Below are positions 33,883 through 43,812 of a DNA stretch of 45,474 nucleotides, one piece after another. Source of the DNA: Candidatus Heimdallarchaeota archaeon (GTDB lineage Archaea; Asgardarchaeota; Heimdallarchaeia; Heimdallarchaeales; Heimdallarchaeaceae). Numbering within the stretch: the first letter of the stretch is position 1; the number at the start of each line of letters is the position of its first letter. The translations under genes and the position numbers were made by a program. Where the stretch lies: positions 1-45,474 of the forward strand of contig JAEOSZ010000050.1 in NCBI GenBank assembly GCA_016840095.1, in the 5' to 3' direction. Under the pieces are notes generated by a model, which was not told where the DNA came from, ran no database searches, and saw only the letters and a program-made list of their open reading frames with translations.

Positions 33883-35146
33883 TGTAAATTGCTAAACCAA
33901 TTGATGTAATAATTGGTAAAATTACTAGAACTGAAATGGTTGTGAACTCATTTATCACTAATGGAAAATCATTGTAATAATCAGTCATAATCTCAAAAAC
34001 ATCAATATTGTTTATTAAAGTATTATTTTCCATATCTGAGAAGAAATCTCCATATCCGAAAAAGGGAATATCTACAGATGTGTGATAGTCATCACTCCAT
34101 GTAGCGGTAATATTGCTTGCTCGAGCAATTCTTAGAGCTCTTTTCTCACTTTCAGTTATTCTTTCTGCAGGAAGAGTTTCATTCAGTGTGTTACCTGTTA
34201 GAGTTAATCCTCCAGTTTCATGATCAGCTGTAACTATCACAATTGTATCTGAATCATTTTTAGCATAGTCAAGAGCATAGTTGACTGCTTCAAAAAATGC
34301 TATCGCTTCTAGCGCTGTATTAGTTAAAGCCCAATCGTGTGATTCTAAATCAATTTGTCCAGCTTCTATCATTAGGAAAAAACCATCTGGATCATTATCC
34401 AAAGCATCTATTGCTTTAGAAGTCATCTCAGCTATTGATGGAGTTTGTAAATAGTCCCTATCAATTTCTAAGTCCATATATCCTGGAGCGAACAAACCAA
34501 AAATCTTGTTTGAGCTATCAGCAACTAGTTCATTTCTATTGTATAAAACTGAATAACCATTGGATTCTATTGTAGTTATCTGACCACTAGTAAAGTAACT
34601 GCTTCCACCTCCCATAAGAACATCAACACCTGAATCTATCACTTGACTTTCTATTATATCATAATCATATCTGTTTTCCACATGAGCATAGAAACTAGCT
34701 GGAGTGGCGTGTGTAACTCCAACAGTACTGATTAAACCGGTTGATTTACCGAAACTTTTAGCTATATCTACAATATTTTCTAGTGGGTTAAGATCTGGAT
34801 CTAATCCCACATATCCATTGTTTGTTTTTGTTCCCGAAGCTATTGCTGTTGCAGCTGCTGCAGAATCAGTCACAATATTGTCAGCACTATAAGTAGTAAC
34901 ATTAGCTGTAACTGTTAAATTCTGTGCTTCAATAACACCATCTATTCCCATTTCAACCCATTGAGCCAGTTTAACATGTTCATAGCCCATTCCATCACCG
35001 ATGAACAAAATGATATTCTTCACAGGTTCAGCTGATATACTCTCTGCAGTTGTTGGTATAGACAATATAGGAGTTATCAATAAAACAGACACAAAAGATA
35101 GTACAACGAAGATAGTCTTTGATTTTTTGAGAACATTTGAAAACAT
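33866..35146 (-). CDS. Alkaline phosphatase, membrane-anchored
   Basis: An extracellular phosphomonoesterase of the PhoA family; 426 residues. An N-terminal signal segment (residues 11-31, FVVLSFVSVLLITPIL) is followed by the metal-binding FIGDGMG at 48-54, catalytic Ser95 in VTDSAAAATA (92-101), GLISTVGVTHATPASFYAH, EAGQIDLESHDWAL, and VTADHETGGL, which hold the zinc and magnesium ligands. A C-terminal hydrophobic helix with a Lys5 tail (about 403-426) suggests attachment to the cytoplasmic membrane with the enzyme outside. Not in a pst/pho cluster. Confidence 0.9.
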   Translation of the reverse strand: MFSNVLKKSKTIFVVLSFVSVLLITPILSIPTTAESISAEPVKNIILFIGDGMGYEHVKLAQWVEMGIDGVIEAQNLTVTANVTTYSADNIVTDSAAAATAIASGTKTNNGYVGLDPDLNPLENIVDIAKSFGKSTGLISTVGVTHATPASFYAHVENRYDYDIIESQVIDSGVDVLMGGGSSYFTSGQITTIESNGYSVLYNRNELVADSSNKIFGLFAPGYMDLEIDRDYLQTPSIAEMTSKAIDALDNDPDGFFLMIEAGQIDLESHDWALTNTALEAIAFFEAVNYALDYAKNDSDTIVIVTADHETGGLTLTGNTLNETLPAERITESEKRALRIARASNITATWSDDYHTSVDIPFFGYGDFFSDMENNTLINNIDVFEIMTDYYNDFPLVINEFTTISVLVILPIITSIGLAIYKKKKK

Positions 35147-35245
35147 TATCCACCAACACAGACTTTTACTTAAAAAGTATACTCTACAACCAAAACAACA
35201 TTTCTATGAGCATGATTTTTATATGAAAATATTTTCTCTTACATA

Positions 35246-35761
35246 ATGTACAGATTAATTGATTTATTCAATACAACTCAAAGAGAAAGAAATAACTTCT
35301 TTATTCTCTTTGAACAACTTCCAGAAGACATATGGTATGGCAAGCTTGAAGAAGAACTATGGTCCCCAGAAAACACTTTCAGACACTTACTTTCTTCTAT
35401 CACTTGGTTGAAGAATTACTTCCCTGATTTTGATATTGAAGAAAGTCCTTATGCACTCAAATATGGTACAAAACCTGAAGGGAAAGTTCCTCTTGAGGAG
35501 ATGAAAAAGGAATTTGATAGAATAACTTCTGGGTTGAAAAAGGAAATAGAAAAACTTACACCAGAGCAAGAAGATGAGGAAATTGATACTGGATATGGTA
35601 TTAATACAAGAGCTAAACTAATAGCTGGTATGTTATTACATGATCATTCTCATTTTGGCCAAATTACATCTACAATTAAGAGAGTGGGAAATTATACAGA
35701 TCAAGATTTACGTGAAAAGCTGTTTGATGCTTTAAAGAAACAGAAGAAAAAAGAGGAATAA
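35246..35761 (+). CDS. DinB-like metal-binding protein
   Basis: A 171-residue four-helix protein of the DinB/YfiT group, which binds a divalent metal with three His. Candidate ligands are His in TFRHLLSSI (about residue 47) and the two in LLHDHSHFGQI (about 130-140). Members include thiol transferases and hydrolases, but no reaction can be assigned here. It starts at ATG and is followed three bases later by the TIGR04076-like gene, so the two form an operon. Confidence 0.7.
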   Translation: MYRLIDLFNTTQRERNNFFILFEQLPEDIWYGKLEEELWSPENTFRHLLSSITWLKNYFPDFDIEESPYALKYGTKPEGKVPLEEMKKEFDRITSGLKKEIEKLTPEQEDEEIDTGYGINTRAKLIAGMLLHDHSHFGQITSTIKRVGNYTDQDLREKLFDALKKQKKKEE

Positions 35762-35763
35762 TA

Positions 35764-36027
35764 ATGTCTGAAGAGAAAAAAACAATAATTGAGATTGTAG
35801 ATATTCTAGAAGCTGGTCATTGTCCCTATGGACATGAAATAGGGGACAAATTCGAATATCCTGAAGAAAGAGGAAAGATATGTGCTGCAGCATTTAATTC
35901 CATCTATCCTTATGCTCTAGGAATCAATATTGGTGCAAGTTTCCCTTGGGAAGAAGATCCAGAATCAGTAACAATTTGTTGTCCTGATTACAAGAATCCA
36001 GTAGTATTCAAGATATCAAGAGAGTAA
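35764..36027 (+). CDS. TIGR04076-like small protein
   Basis: 87 residues. HCPYGHEIGDKFEYPEE (about 19-35) and the later ICAAAFNSIYPYALGI plus CCPDY match the pattern of the TIGR04076 family, small proteins of unknown function with a CxxGHxxGD core that may bind metal. ATG two bases after the DinB-like stop. Confidence 0.65.
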   Translation: MSEEKKTIIEIVDILEAGHCPYGHEIGDKFEYPEERGKICAAAFNSIYPYALGINIGASFPWEEDPESVTICCPDYKNPVVFKISRE

Positions 36028-36032
36028 GGATT

Positions 36033-36371
36033 TCAAATTGAAACCAACTCATATCCTTTACTTACCCATTTCTCTAGTGGAGTGTGTCCATACAAATCGT
36101 CATGGACTGGGAGATTCTGTCTTTCTGCAGATTCTAAAGCTCCCATAGATTTCGCACAAACCTTACAAACCGAAGCGATTAAATTCAACTCTTTTATCTT
36201 TTCGAATTTGTCATTTTTATTTTCTTCATAGTCAGAAACGAGTTTGCAACCTTCGCTCTCAAAAACTATCCCTACTTCGTATCCTTTTTCTTTGAAATCA
36301 AGCACATTCATCATCACATGAGTAAAGATTCCTTTGTTTGCTGTCCATATCACAAAAAGTATTTTCCTCAA
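36033..36371 (-). CDS. DsrE/DsrF-like protein
   Basis: A 112-residue alpha/beta protein of the DsrE/TusD superfamily: KILFVIWTANKGIFTHVMMN, YEVGIVFESEGCKLV, and IASVCKVCAKSMGA with Cys69 and Cys72 where the family carries its reactive cysteine. Such proteins handle sulfur transfer or act as small sulfur carriers; role here unknown. It ends 5 bases from the convergent TIGR04076-like gene. Confidence 0.72.
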   Translation of the reverse strand: MRKILFVIWTANKGIFTHVMMNVLDFKEKGYEVGIVFESEGCKLVSDYEENKNDKFEKIKELNLIASVCKVCAKSMGALESAERQNLPVHDDLYGHTPLEKWVSKGYELVSI

Positions 36372-36440
36372 TCAATCACCTTGATAGATTCTCAATTGAA
36401 GTATAAATTAATTTCTAAAAAAATAGAAGAAGATAAGAGA

Positions 36441-39400
36441 TTAGAATCGTACTGTAGCAATTTTATATGCATCAAAAATAGGGGTCAATATTCCTTGTTC
36501 TATAAATTCAAAGATTATAGGAAGTCCTTTTTCAATCCTAATATCATCAAGTTCATCGAATATTCTGCTAATTGTTACATTTTCATTGTTGGTAATGAAA
36601 TCAATTAACCTCTTCTGTAAACCATTGAATTCTTCAATTTCAAGTGCTTTGTAAGGAGATACAGTAAATGGATAGAAAATCCAAAGGTGTATTTCTTTCA
36701 TAATTTTCTCTGTTATCCCTTGAAGATTGATTCTAAAGACTTCTGTTGATCCATCCCAGTCTTCTGTTATATTGCTGAACATTTTAGCAAACCAAACACT
36801 GATAACAGTAAGCCTATCCTCAATTTCTGTGTTCAGTTCAGTTTCAGAGAAAGTATAAATTGTAAAATTACCAGATTCTGATCCAGTTACAAAGAAATTC
36901 TTATACTGTAATCGTTTTACAGCACCTGCTCTATCTCCTCTCAATTCAACACCCATAGAAGATATAGCTGTAAGAAAACCTGTGATAAGTGAAGGATCTA
37001 GAGTTATTTCTGAACCTAAATCCATCTCATAAACAGGTAACCCTGTAGCTCTGTGAACGATTATCAATTTAGTAATCGATAGAACACTTTCATATAAACC
37101 ATATATTCTTGCAAAGAGAGTTTTTTCTGCTTTTTTACTACTGTCAATTCTTCTACGAAGAACAATCACAGTTGGAGCAATAATTGCAGCTAAGGAAAAA
37201 ATCCCAATAATAACAAAAATATAAATTGGAATACCTACATCAGGAGGGATAATTGATATTGTTTTTAATAGAAAATCAGTCTGTTCTTCATAACCAGGTT
37301 TGCTAATTGTTAGAAAAACATTTACAGTTGTTTCCTGAGGTTCATATATTCTCAATGTTACCGAATAGAGACCTTGATCTTCTGAAGGAGTTCCTATTAT
37401 TTCTGCTTTATCTGAATCTAAATCTAGTGTGATTTCAAAAGTTGCCCCTTCTATATTTTCCGGATTAATTGTGTCAACATAATAAAAGGTAATTGTTGTT
37501 TCATTACCATGGAAAACTTCATCGTCTGAAGAAACAAGGTCTATAGTAGTTGGTGTAGTTAGAATCTCTAAATTAACAGTAGATGTTGCATTTTCTTGTC
37601 CATAGTCAACAATGAAGTCTTGTTTTGCGACAGAAATTCTAATGGAATAGGTATCTGGTAACAAATTGAGACCATCAATATCGCTATACAATTCAAATTG
37701 AATCAGATTTGTTACTGCAAATTCTCTAATACCGTACTGTAGTGTTTCAATCAATAATACATCATTAATATAGAAAGCCATATCATCAACAAGAACTGCT
37801 GTGCTTGAATTTGAAGTATCCTCCACATAGAACTGAATAATTGATTCATCATCGTTGTAATAAGCTTGGAAGCTACCACCTGAAGTTGGAGAAATAGCAA
37901 AAGTATGATAAACATAGACATAGAATGAAATTGAATGCTCTTCTAAAGAAATTCCAGTAGCTGTAAGAGTTATTGAATAATTACCAACTACTGTATCAAT
38001 CGCGATATTTCCTTCATAGTAGGGGCCTATATAATTTAAAACTCCAGATGTTCCCCAAGAAGTATTAAATGCTACTGGTGCTGCAGTTATTGGAGTACCA
38101 TCTCCAACAAGGAAAGGGTCACTGATATTATTATATGTGATTCGTACGGTGACAGATTCTTCATTTATCCTATTGATTGAAGTTGTAGTGTTAGTATAAT
38201 CATTTATTCCATAGTTTTCTTCCCAATTAAAGGAAGCAGTTGTTGATTTTCCAACAGATATTGTTAAACTAAAGAATCCTATTTCAGTATCATTGCTCCA
38301 AAAGCATGTAGCAGTCCACTGTCCTTCTATATCTGTTCCATTAAAAGAAGGATCAAATACTGTACTTACTGTATATTGTCCTGCACTTTCTTGAGTACTA
38401 TCCAGAATAGTATAAGGAGTTAAATCATTGAATATAAGAGTAGGATAAAGGCTGTCATTTTTGACAGGAACAATGTTTCCATTTGGATCATATAGTGTGA
38501 AATTTAGATTTCCCGTCAATTCATCGTTCAACGAAGAATCTTTAATATAGATGTTTGCTGTCACTATAGATCCATTATAACCTATTGCATGGGAAGTATT
38601 AGTTGTCCAATAACCTAGATTGAATGAGTTAGAATTAAGTGTCACATCGTATAGATAATTTAAACTCGTGGTTGTAAAAGAAAAATCACCTGATTCATAT
38701 TTATCAACTAATAAAAGAGAATCTATATCAAACACATATCCTAATAGTGTCCTAGTTCCAGGAATAGACATAGATTCATTAACCTCTAAATTGAAAGTAA
38801 TATCGTTCCAATCATCTGCAGTATACAATTCTTGAAACCTTGAAGGATTTGTATAAGGCAGCAAATTCAAAGCTCCACATGTCCAATTAACTGTCCAGTA
38901 TACACTTTCTGTTAAATGAGATGAATTTGATACAATATATGTAGAGGAAGCTGTCACAATTCGACTGAATGTATAAGAATTATTCATAGAAATTTCTACA
39001 GTTGTATTTGAACTAAGTGAGTGATCTCCATCTCCTACAATTTCTTGAGTGAGTGAAGTTATAGGTACAGCATTATCTGTTAGAGCTATTAATGAAGGAT
39101 CTGTAATTTCAATAGCATTGCCTTCTGAATCTGATCGCAATAGCTCTACATTTAGTCCTCTAGTTTCATCTGTTACAAGAGTCCAGGATGCACCATCATG
39201 GTAATAAAATGGATAACCAGAAGTTCCACCTTGTTTACCTAACCAATCATATGCATCACCTGCATCATCTATAACTGTTAATTCAATAACAACAAAATAG
39301 GTTCCCATTTCTAAAATAGTTTCACCCGTTAATGTAGTATTTAGAAAATCATAATCACCATAATCTGTTAATATACTTGTTGGGATAGTGTTAGATGAAT

Positions 39401-40022
39401 TGTAAGGTCCATTTATTTCATAAGCTCGAACATCAGTTAAGTTTGGCTGATTTAATCCATCTGCTTTTACAACATAAAGCTCTATTTCATCATTACCCAA
39501 TGTTGGTCCATCCTCTACTAGATTCAGTTCAGCTCCGTAGAATACTGCATAATCCCAAACTACTTGGAATGCTTGAGCTAAACGAATTTTACCAGAATCA
39601 AGGATATAATGTTTATTCTGAGAAGTAACTGGAAGTTCATAAATGTCAGAAGTACTAGCTATAGTTAGATTATAAGTAAGAATATCAGCAGTGAAATTTG
39701 AAGGTGGTTGTATGTTAAAACTATCACTCTGACCATTGCTTTCATTTAAAGACAGACTAGTAGAATGAGATACATTAAGTTCATCCATCACTGAAAATGT
39801 GCTTCCTATTCCTGATAGTGAATCAACAGGATTATAGTTTAACTTAATAGCTTGGTGAATATCATGTGAATTTAGATAATTTATATTTTCAACAGTTTCA
39901 TTAAAATCATAGATTTGTTCTGTATTTTCAAACAACTTAGAATCAGCATCTAATCCTAAACTTGCGAAATTAATAATCATCATACAAAGTAACAAGTAGC
40001 ATATTGATCTTCTATTGAACAT
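36441..40022 (-). CDS. Giant single-span surface protein with longin-like and winged-helix cytoplasmic tail (paralog 1)
   Basis: A 1193-residue protein. Signal peptide at 1-22. Ectodomain about 25-930: beta-rich, with many Asn-x-Ser/Thr sites and modules marked by GYWTTNTSHAIG and ISDPFLVGDGTPITAAPVAF, probably several beta-sandwich domains. One transmembrane helix at about 931-955, then RRR, so the last 238 residues are cytoplasmic. There residues about 985-1085 follow a longin/roadblock-like order (KLIIVHRATGLPVYEMDLGS; helix DPSLITGFLTAISSMG; strand YKNFFVTGSESGNFTIYTFS; helix RLTVISVWFAKMF), then conserved LWIFYPF, then a winged-helix-like end (NVTISRIFDELDDIRIEKGL). A tail 68 % identical by hand count to paralog 2 with no gaps. 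Function inferred only: surface sensing or adhesion coupled to an intracellular switch. Confidence 0.75.
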   Translation of the reverse strand: MFNRRSICYLLLCMMIINFASLGLDADSKLFENTEQIYDFNETVENINYLNSHDIHQAIKLNYNPVDSLSGIGSTFSVMDELNVSHSTSLSLNESNGQSDSFNIQPPSNFTADILTYNLTIASTSDIYELPVTSQNKHYILDSGKIRLAQAFQVVWDYAVFYGAELNLVEDGPTLGNDEIELYVVKADGLNQPNLTDVRAYEINGPYNSSNTIPTSILTDYGDYDFLNTTLTGETILEMGTYFVVIELTVIDDAGDAYDWLGKQGGTSGYPFYYHDGASWTLVTDETRGLNVELLRSDSEGNAIEITDPSLIALTDNAVPITSLTQEIVGDGDHSLSSNTTVEISMNNSYTFSRIVTASSTYIVSNSSHLTESVYWTVNWTCGALNLLPYTNPSRFQELYTADDWNDITFNLEVNESMSIPGTRTLLGYVFDIDSLLLVDKYESGDFSFTTTSLNYLYDVTLNSNSFNLGYWTTNTSHAIGYNGSIVTANIYIKDSSLNDELTGNLNFTLYDPNGNIVPVKNDSLYPTLIFNDLTPYTILDSTQESAGQYTVSTVFDPSFNGTDIEGQWTATCFWSNDTEIGFFSLTISVGKSTTASFNWEENYGINDYTNTTTSINRINEESVTVRITYNNISDPFLVGDGTPITAAPVAFNTSWGTSGVLNYIGPYYEGNIAIDTVVGNYSITLTATGISLEEHSISFYVYVYHTFAISPTSGGSFQAYYNDDESIIQFYVEDTSNSSTAVLVDDMAFYINDVLLIETLQYGIREFAVTNLIQFELYSDIDGLNLLPDTYSIRISVAKQDFIVDYGQENATSTVNLEILTTPTTIDLVSSDDEVFHGNETTITFYYVDTINPENIEGATFEITLDLDSDKAEIIGTPSEDQGLYSVTLRIYEPQETTVNVFLTISKPGYEEQTDFLLKTISIIPPDVGIPIYIFVIIGIFSLAAIIAPTVIVLRRRIDSSKKAEKTLFARIYGLYESVLSITKLIIVHRATGLPVYEMDLGSEITLDPSLITGFLTAISSMGVELRGDRAGAVKRLQYKNFFVTGSESGNFTIYTFSETELNTEIEDRLTVISVWFAKMFSNITEDWDGSTEVFRINLQGITEKIMKEIHLWIFYPFTVSPYKALEIEEFNGLQKRLIDFITNNENVTISRIFDELDDIRIEKGLPIIFEFIEQGILTPIFDAYKIATVRF

Positions 40023-40128
40023 AATTTGAAACCCCTTTACTTATAGAATTATTCTTTATTTTACAAAACAGTTTTGGTTTATAAATTATTAGTTATTTTT
40101 TCATTATCTTTAAACACAATAAAATAAT

Positions 40129-43100
40129 CTAAAATCTGACAGTAGCTATCTTATAAGCGTCAAATTCAGGTTCTAAGATATTAGTTTCGATTAATTCAAA
40201 GATAATAGGTAAACCTTGCTCTATTTTTACATCATCAAAATCTTCAAAAAGACGACTGATTGTAATAGATTCACTTTCTAGAACATAGTTTACCATTCTT
40301 TTTCTAATTCCTGACATCTCTTCAATTTCTTGACTCTTGTAGGGGGAAACTCTAAATGGATAAAAAATCCACAGATGAATCTCTTTCATTATTTTTTCAG
40401 TAATTCCTTGTAGATTCATTCTAAAGGGTTCTGTTGAGCCATCCCAATCAGCATCTATCTGAGGGAACATCATAGCAAACCAGTCACTTATGACTGTAAG
40501 TTTTTTCTCAATTTCCTCATTTAATTCGGTTTCAGAAAAAGTATACAGTGTAAAAAATCCTGATTGTGAGGCAATTACCTGGAATTCTTTATATTGCACT
40601 CTTCTCACACCTCCTGACCTTTCTCCCCTCATTTCAGTTCCTACAGAAGATACAGCTGAAAGGAACCCTGATATCAATGATGGATCTGCTTGAATTTCTG
40701 AACCTAAATCCATTTCATAAATAGGTAAACTAGTTACATTTTGCACAACAATTAGTTTTGTAATTGATAGCACACCTTCATAGAATTGATAAGTCTTAGT
40801 GAATATATCCCGCTGATTTCTTTTTTCTCTATTCCTTCTTCTTCGAAGAAGTAAAATGGAAGGTACAATTAAAGCCCCAGCACCTAAAATGCCAATTATG
40901 ACAAACAAATAGAAAGGCAGCTTAGAAACAGGTTCTGTTGGTAATGTGATCTGAACTGAAGCTAGTCTAAAGTCAATAGGTTCATGGTTTGAAATTGAAA
41001 TAGAAACATAAACATTCAAAGATAAAATAGTAGGTTGCAGAACTTTTACTATTACTGTATATATTCCTGCTGTTTCTGAATCAAACCAAACTTCTACATC
41101 TTCAATGTCAACACTTAGTTCTATATCTGCTCCTAATAATCCAGTAATTCTTGTAGATTTATTTGCATCCATTAAACTAAATTTAATCTCGGCTTGACTG
41201 TTTGTTTCCATTTCTTCAATACCTTGTTCAACGACTATTGCAATTGGTATTAGTACTATTTCAAATTGAGGGAAAACAAATGTTGCACTATTCTGGTGGG
41301 ATTCATCAACAAAGTCAGTTTTCGTAGCTACAACTTCAAGAGTATGGCTTCCTATAGTCAGTTCTAAATCATCTGTATCTAATACTACTTCAATGACTCC
41401 TCCTAATAATACAATGGAATACTCTTCACTTGTAAGATTGGAGGAATCTAATATAATAGTAAGTTCATCAGGATATATCTGAACACTTGCATTAGATAAA
41501 TCTACTAATTCTAATCTGAAGTTTGCTGGATTAGTATAGGTAACTTCACCTATAGTTTGGATAGAATTAATTCTAAATACATGTAGAATTCTTAAGGAAA
41601 ATTGTGTTGTATGATTTTGCAGATAATTACCAGAAGCAAAAATCTGAATCGTTGATAATCCCTCTGGAGCGTTTGTAGCAATAGTTGTTTCATAAGAAGA
41701 AACATTATAATCGATTGACCCAGAATCTAACCAGCTTGTTGTGAATGTAACTGTAGCGGCTGTTATTGGTGTTCCATTTCCTACAAAATACGGATCACTG
41801 ATATTGAGATAATTTACTCGTACTCTTATATTTTCACCACTAATACGAGAAATTTCAGAACTAGAATTGTTTATCCAAATATCACTACCTACACTTTCCT
41901 CCCATTCTAATTCAAGAAATGTAGGTTTAACTACTGTAATAGTTTTAGCAAAAAATCCAACTGCTGTTCCATTAGACCATTCGTAACTAACTGTCCATAA
42001 TCCTTCTAAATCACTACCATAAACTGAAGGATCAAATGACGTCACTGTAGAGTAAACTCCTGGGCTTGATTGAGACGATATCAATTGAGAATAACTTGTT
42101 GTATCTACAAAAGAGATATTTGAATCTAGGTTTGTTTTCATAGGGACTATCTGTCCATTGGGAGAATAGATTGTGAAGTTTAGTTCTCCAGTTAAAATGT
42201 CTGTTATTATATCCTCCCTTACTGTAATGGATGAATCTATATCGGAACCATAGTGACCAATAGCATGACTTGTATTAGTTGTCCAGTATCCTAGATTGAA
42301 AATTTCAGCTGAAATACTCGAATCAAAGATATGATTCCGACTTGTTGAATAGAACACAAAATCACTTTCAAAATAATTATTCCCGTTCAGTAAAATATCT
42401 AAATCTAGAGTGTGAGTACTTGATTGAATAGAACTACTAATTGGTACTGAATCATTGATGAAAAATGAATGACTCAAATTATTCCACCCTTCTGGAATTG
42501 TTATTGTTTGCGTTCTAGTATGACCACTATATTGCATGATATCTACTAAAGGAGTAAACCAGTTAATACTCCAAGATACACTATAATCATAAAAAGATGA
42601 ATTGAGTACAGAATAGGTTGACTGACCAACCAATGTTCTACTAAACGAATAATCATTGTTCATTTGAATATTAACAGAAGTGTTTGAAGTAATGTCATGA
42701 ACACCTATTCCACTTATCATCTGATTAAACGAAGTAATATCTATTCCATTGTCTCTTAATTGTATTTCTGCAGGATCTGTAAATCTCATTACTGTCCCAT
42801 TTTCATATGCAGGTGTTAGTTCTGGAGCCAAGACATAGTCTTTGTTTACAATAGAAGACCAAGCTGTTCCATCATGTGTATAAGAATCACCATAAACTGA
42901 GCCTTGTTGCCCTCTCCAGTTAAACCCATCTCCATCATTTGCATCATAACTAGAAGCATTTGCAACAAGATAGTATTTACCAGTTGAAAGTGTGACGTCA
43001 CTAAAGGAATAATAAACAACGTTTCCTGTAGTACTTTCTGTAATAGGATTTGAGGAGTTGAAAGGACCGTCTATTGCACTACTCAAAACAGAAGACATAT

Positions 43101-43710
43101 CTGGTTTTCCATCAGAGATACTTGAATTCACAAGAAACAAATCTAGTTCATCACCACCTATGGCAGTTTTAATAATAAGATATATTTTTGCTCCTGAGAA
43201 TATCGCCGCAGGCCAAGTAACATCAAAGCTCTGTGCAATTCTGATGACAGATGATGAAGGAATTTCATCTTTATTGTGAATAGTCTGTTGATAATCAAAA
43301 TAGCTGGTTGCCGAAAGAGATGAGATATTGTATTGCGATGAATCAACAGTATAATCGGTTATCTCCGATATTGTGTATGAATCAGTATAGCTATTGTCAG
43401 AATTTAGTGACAAATTAATTCCATGTTTCACTTGAAGATCATCTGAAACAAAAAAGTCATCCCCAGTCCCATTTGAAGTAAGAACAGGAGTATAGGAATA
43501 CTTCAACATTTGATCAAATGGAGAACTTATTTGTTCATTCAGCATATTGTTTAATGATACTTTATAGCTGTCTACATTATTTTCATTGACAATTAAATCA
43601 GTAGTTGTTCTATTCAACACTCCACTAATCGTGATAGGTAAAGCAGAGAGAATAATAGTATAAACTATAAATAGAGAAAAAAACTTCCTATATTTGAAAC
43701 TACAAAGCAA
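40129..43710 (-). CDS. Giant single-span surface protein with longin-like and winged-helix cytoplasmic tail (paralog 2)
   Basis: Paralog of the preceding protein, also 1193 residues. Signal peptide at about 9-30 (FFSLFIVYTIILSALPITIS). Ectodomain with the same landmarks: RIAQSFDVTWPAAIFSGAKI, GYWTTNTSHAIGHYGS, ISDPYFVGNGTPITAATVTF. Transmembrane helix 931-955, basic RRRR, then a 238-residue tail that aligns end to end with paralog 1 (LPIYEMDLGSE, TLYTFSETELNEEIE, LQGITEKIMKEIHLWIFYPF, DAYKIATVRF). The start is TTG at 43710: an ATG upstream is followed by a stop, and GATGAG stands 8 bases before the TTG. The cytoplasmic part is clearly better conserved than the ectodomain. 106 bases separate it from paralog 1. 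Confidence 0.75.
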   Translation of the reverse strand: MLCSFKYRKFFSLFIVYTIILSALPITISGVLNRTTTDLIVNENNVDSYKVSLNNMLNEQISSPFDQMLKYSYTPVLTSNGTGDDFFVSDDLQVKHGINLSLNSDNSYTDSYTISEITDYTVDSSQYNISSLSATSYFDYQQTIHNKDEIPSSSVIRIAQSFDVTWPAAIFSGAKIYLIIKTAIGGDELDLFLVNSSISDGKPDMSSVLSSAIDGPFNSSNPITESTTGNVVYYSFSDVTLSTGKYYLVANASSYDANDGDGFNWRGQQGSVYGDSYTHDGTAWSSIVNKDYVLAPELTPAYENGTVMRFTDPAEIQLRDNGIDITSFNQMISGIGVHDITSNTSVNIQMNNDYSFSRTLVGQSTYSVLNSSFYDYSVSWSINWFTPLVDIMQYSGHTRTQTITIPEGWNNLSHSFFINDSVPISSSIQSSTHTLDLDILLNGNNYFESDFVFYSTSRNHIFDSSISAEIFNLGYWTTNTSHAIGHYGSDIDSSITVREDIITDILTGELNFTIYSPNGQIVPMKTNLDSNISFVDTTSYSQLISSQSSPGVYSTVTSFDPSVYGSDLEGLWTVSYEWSNGTAVGFFAKTITVVKPTFLELEWEESVGSDIWINNSSSEISRISGENIRVRVNYLNISDPYFVGNGTPITAATVTFTTSWLDSGSIDYNVSSYETTIATNAPEGLSTIQIFASGNYLQNHTTQFSLRILHVFRINSIQTIGEVTYTNPANFRLELVDLSNASVQIYPDELTIILDSSNLTSEEYSIVLLGGVIEVVLDTDDLELTIGSHTLEVVATKTDFVDESHQNSATFVFPQFEIVLIPIAIVVEQGIEEMETNSQAEIKFSLMDANKSTRITGLLGADIELSVDIEDVEVWFDSETAGIYTVIVKVLQPTILSLNVYVSISISNHEPIDFRLASVQITLPTEPVSKLPFYLFVIIGILGAGALIVPSILLLRRRRNREKRNQRDIFTKTYQFYEGVLSITKLIVVQNVTSLPIYEMDLGSEIQADPSLISGFLSAVSSVGTEMRGERSGGVRRVQYKEFQVIASQSGFFTLYTFSETELNEEIEKKLTVISDWFAMMFPQIDADWDGSTEPFRMNLQGITEKIMKEIHLWIFYPFRVSPYKSQEIEEMSGIRKRMVNYVLESESITISRLFEDFDDVKIEQGLPIIFELIETNILEPEFDAYKIATVRF

Positions 43711-43812
43711 TTTAGCTCATCTCTCTTATTCTAATAGATAAATAATAACTTATGACTTAAATTCTTTTTCTATTTTACAATAGTTTGGAAGAATAAAAGG
43801 GAATTATGGGGA

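Noticed and set aside
40064..40076. Small palindrome CAAAACaGTTTTG upstream of paralog 1
   Set aside because: Six-base arms of A/T-rich composition are expected by chance, and paralog 2 has no counterpart.
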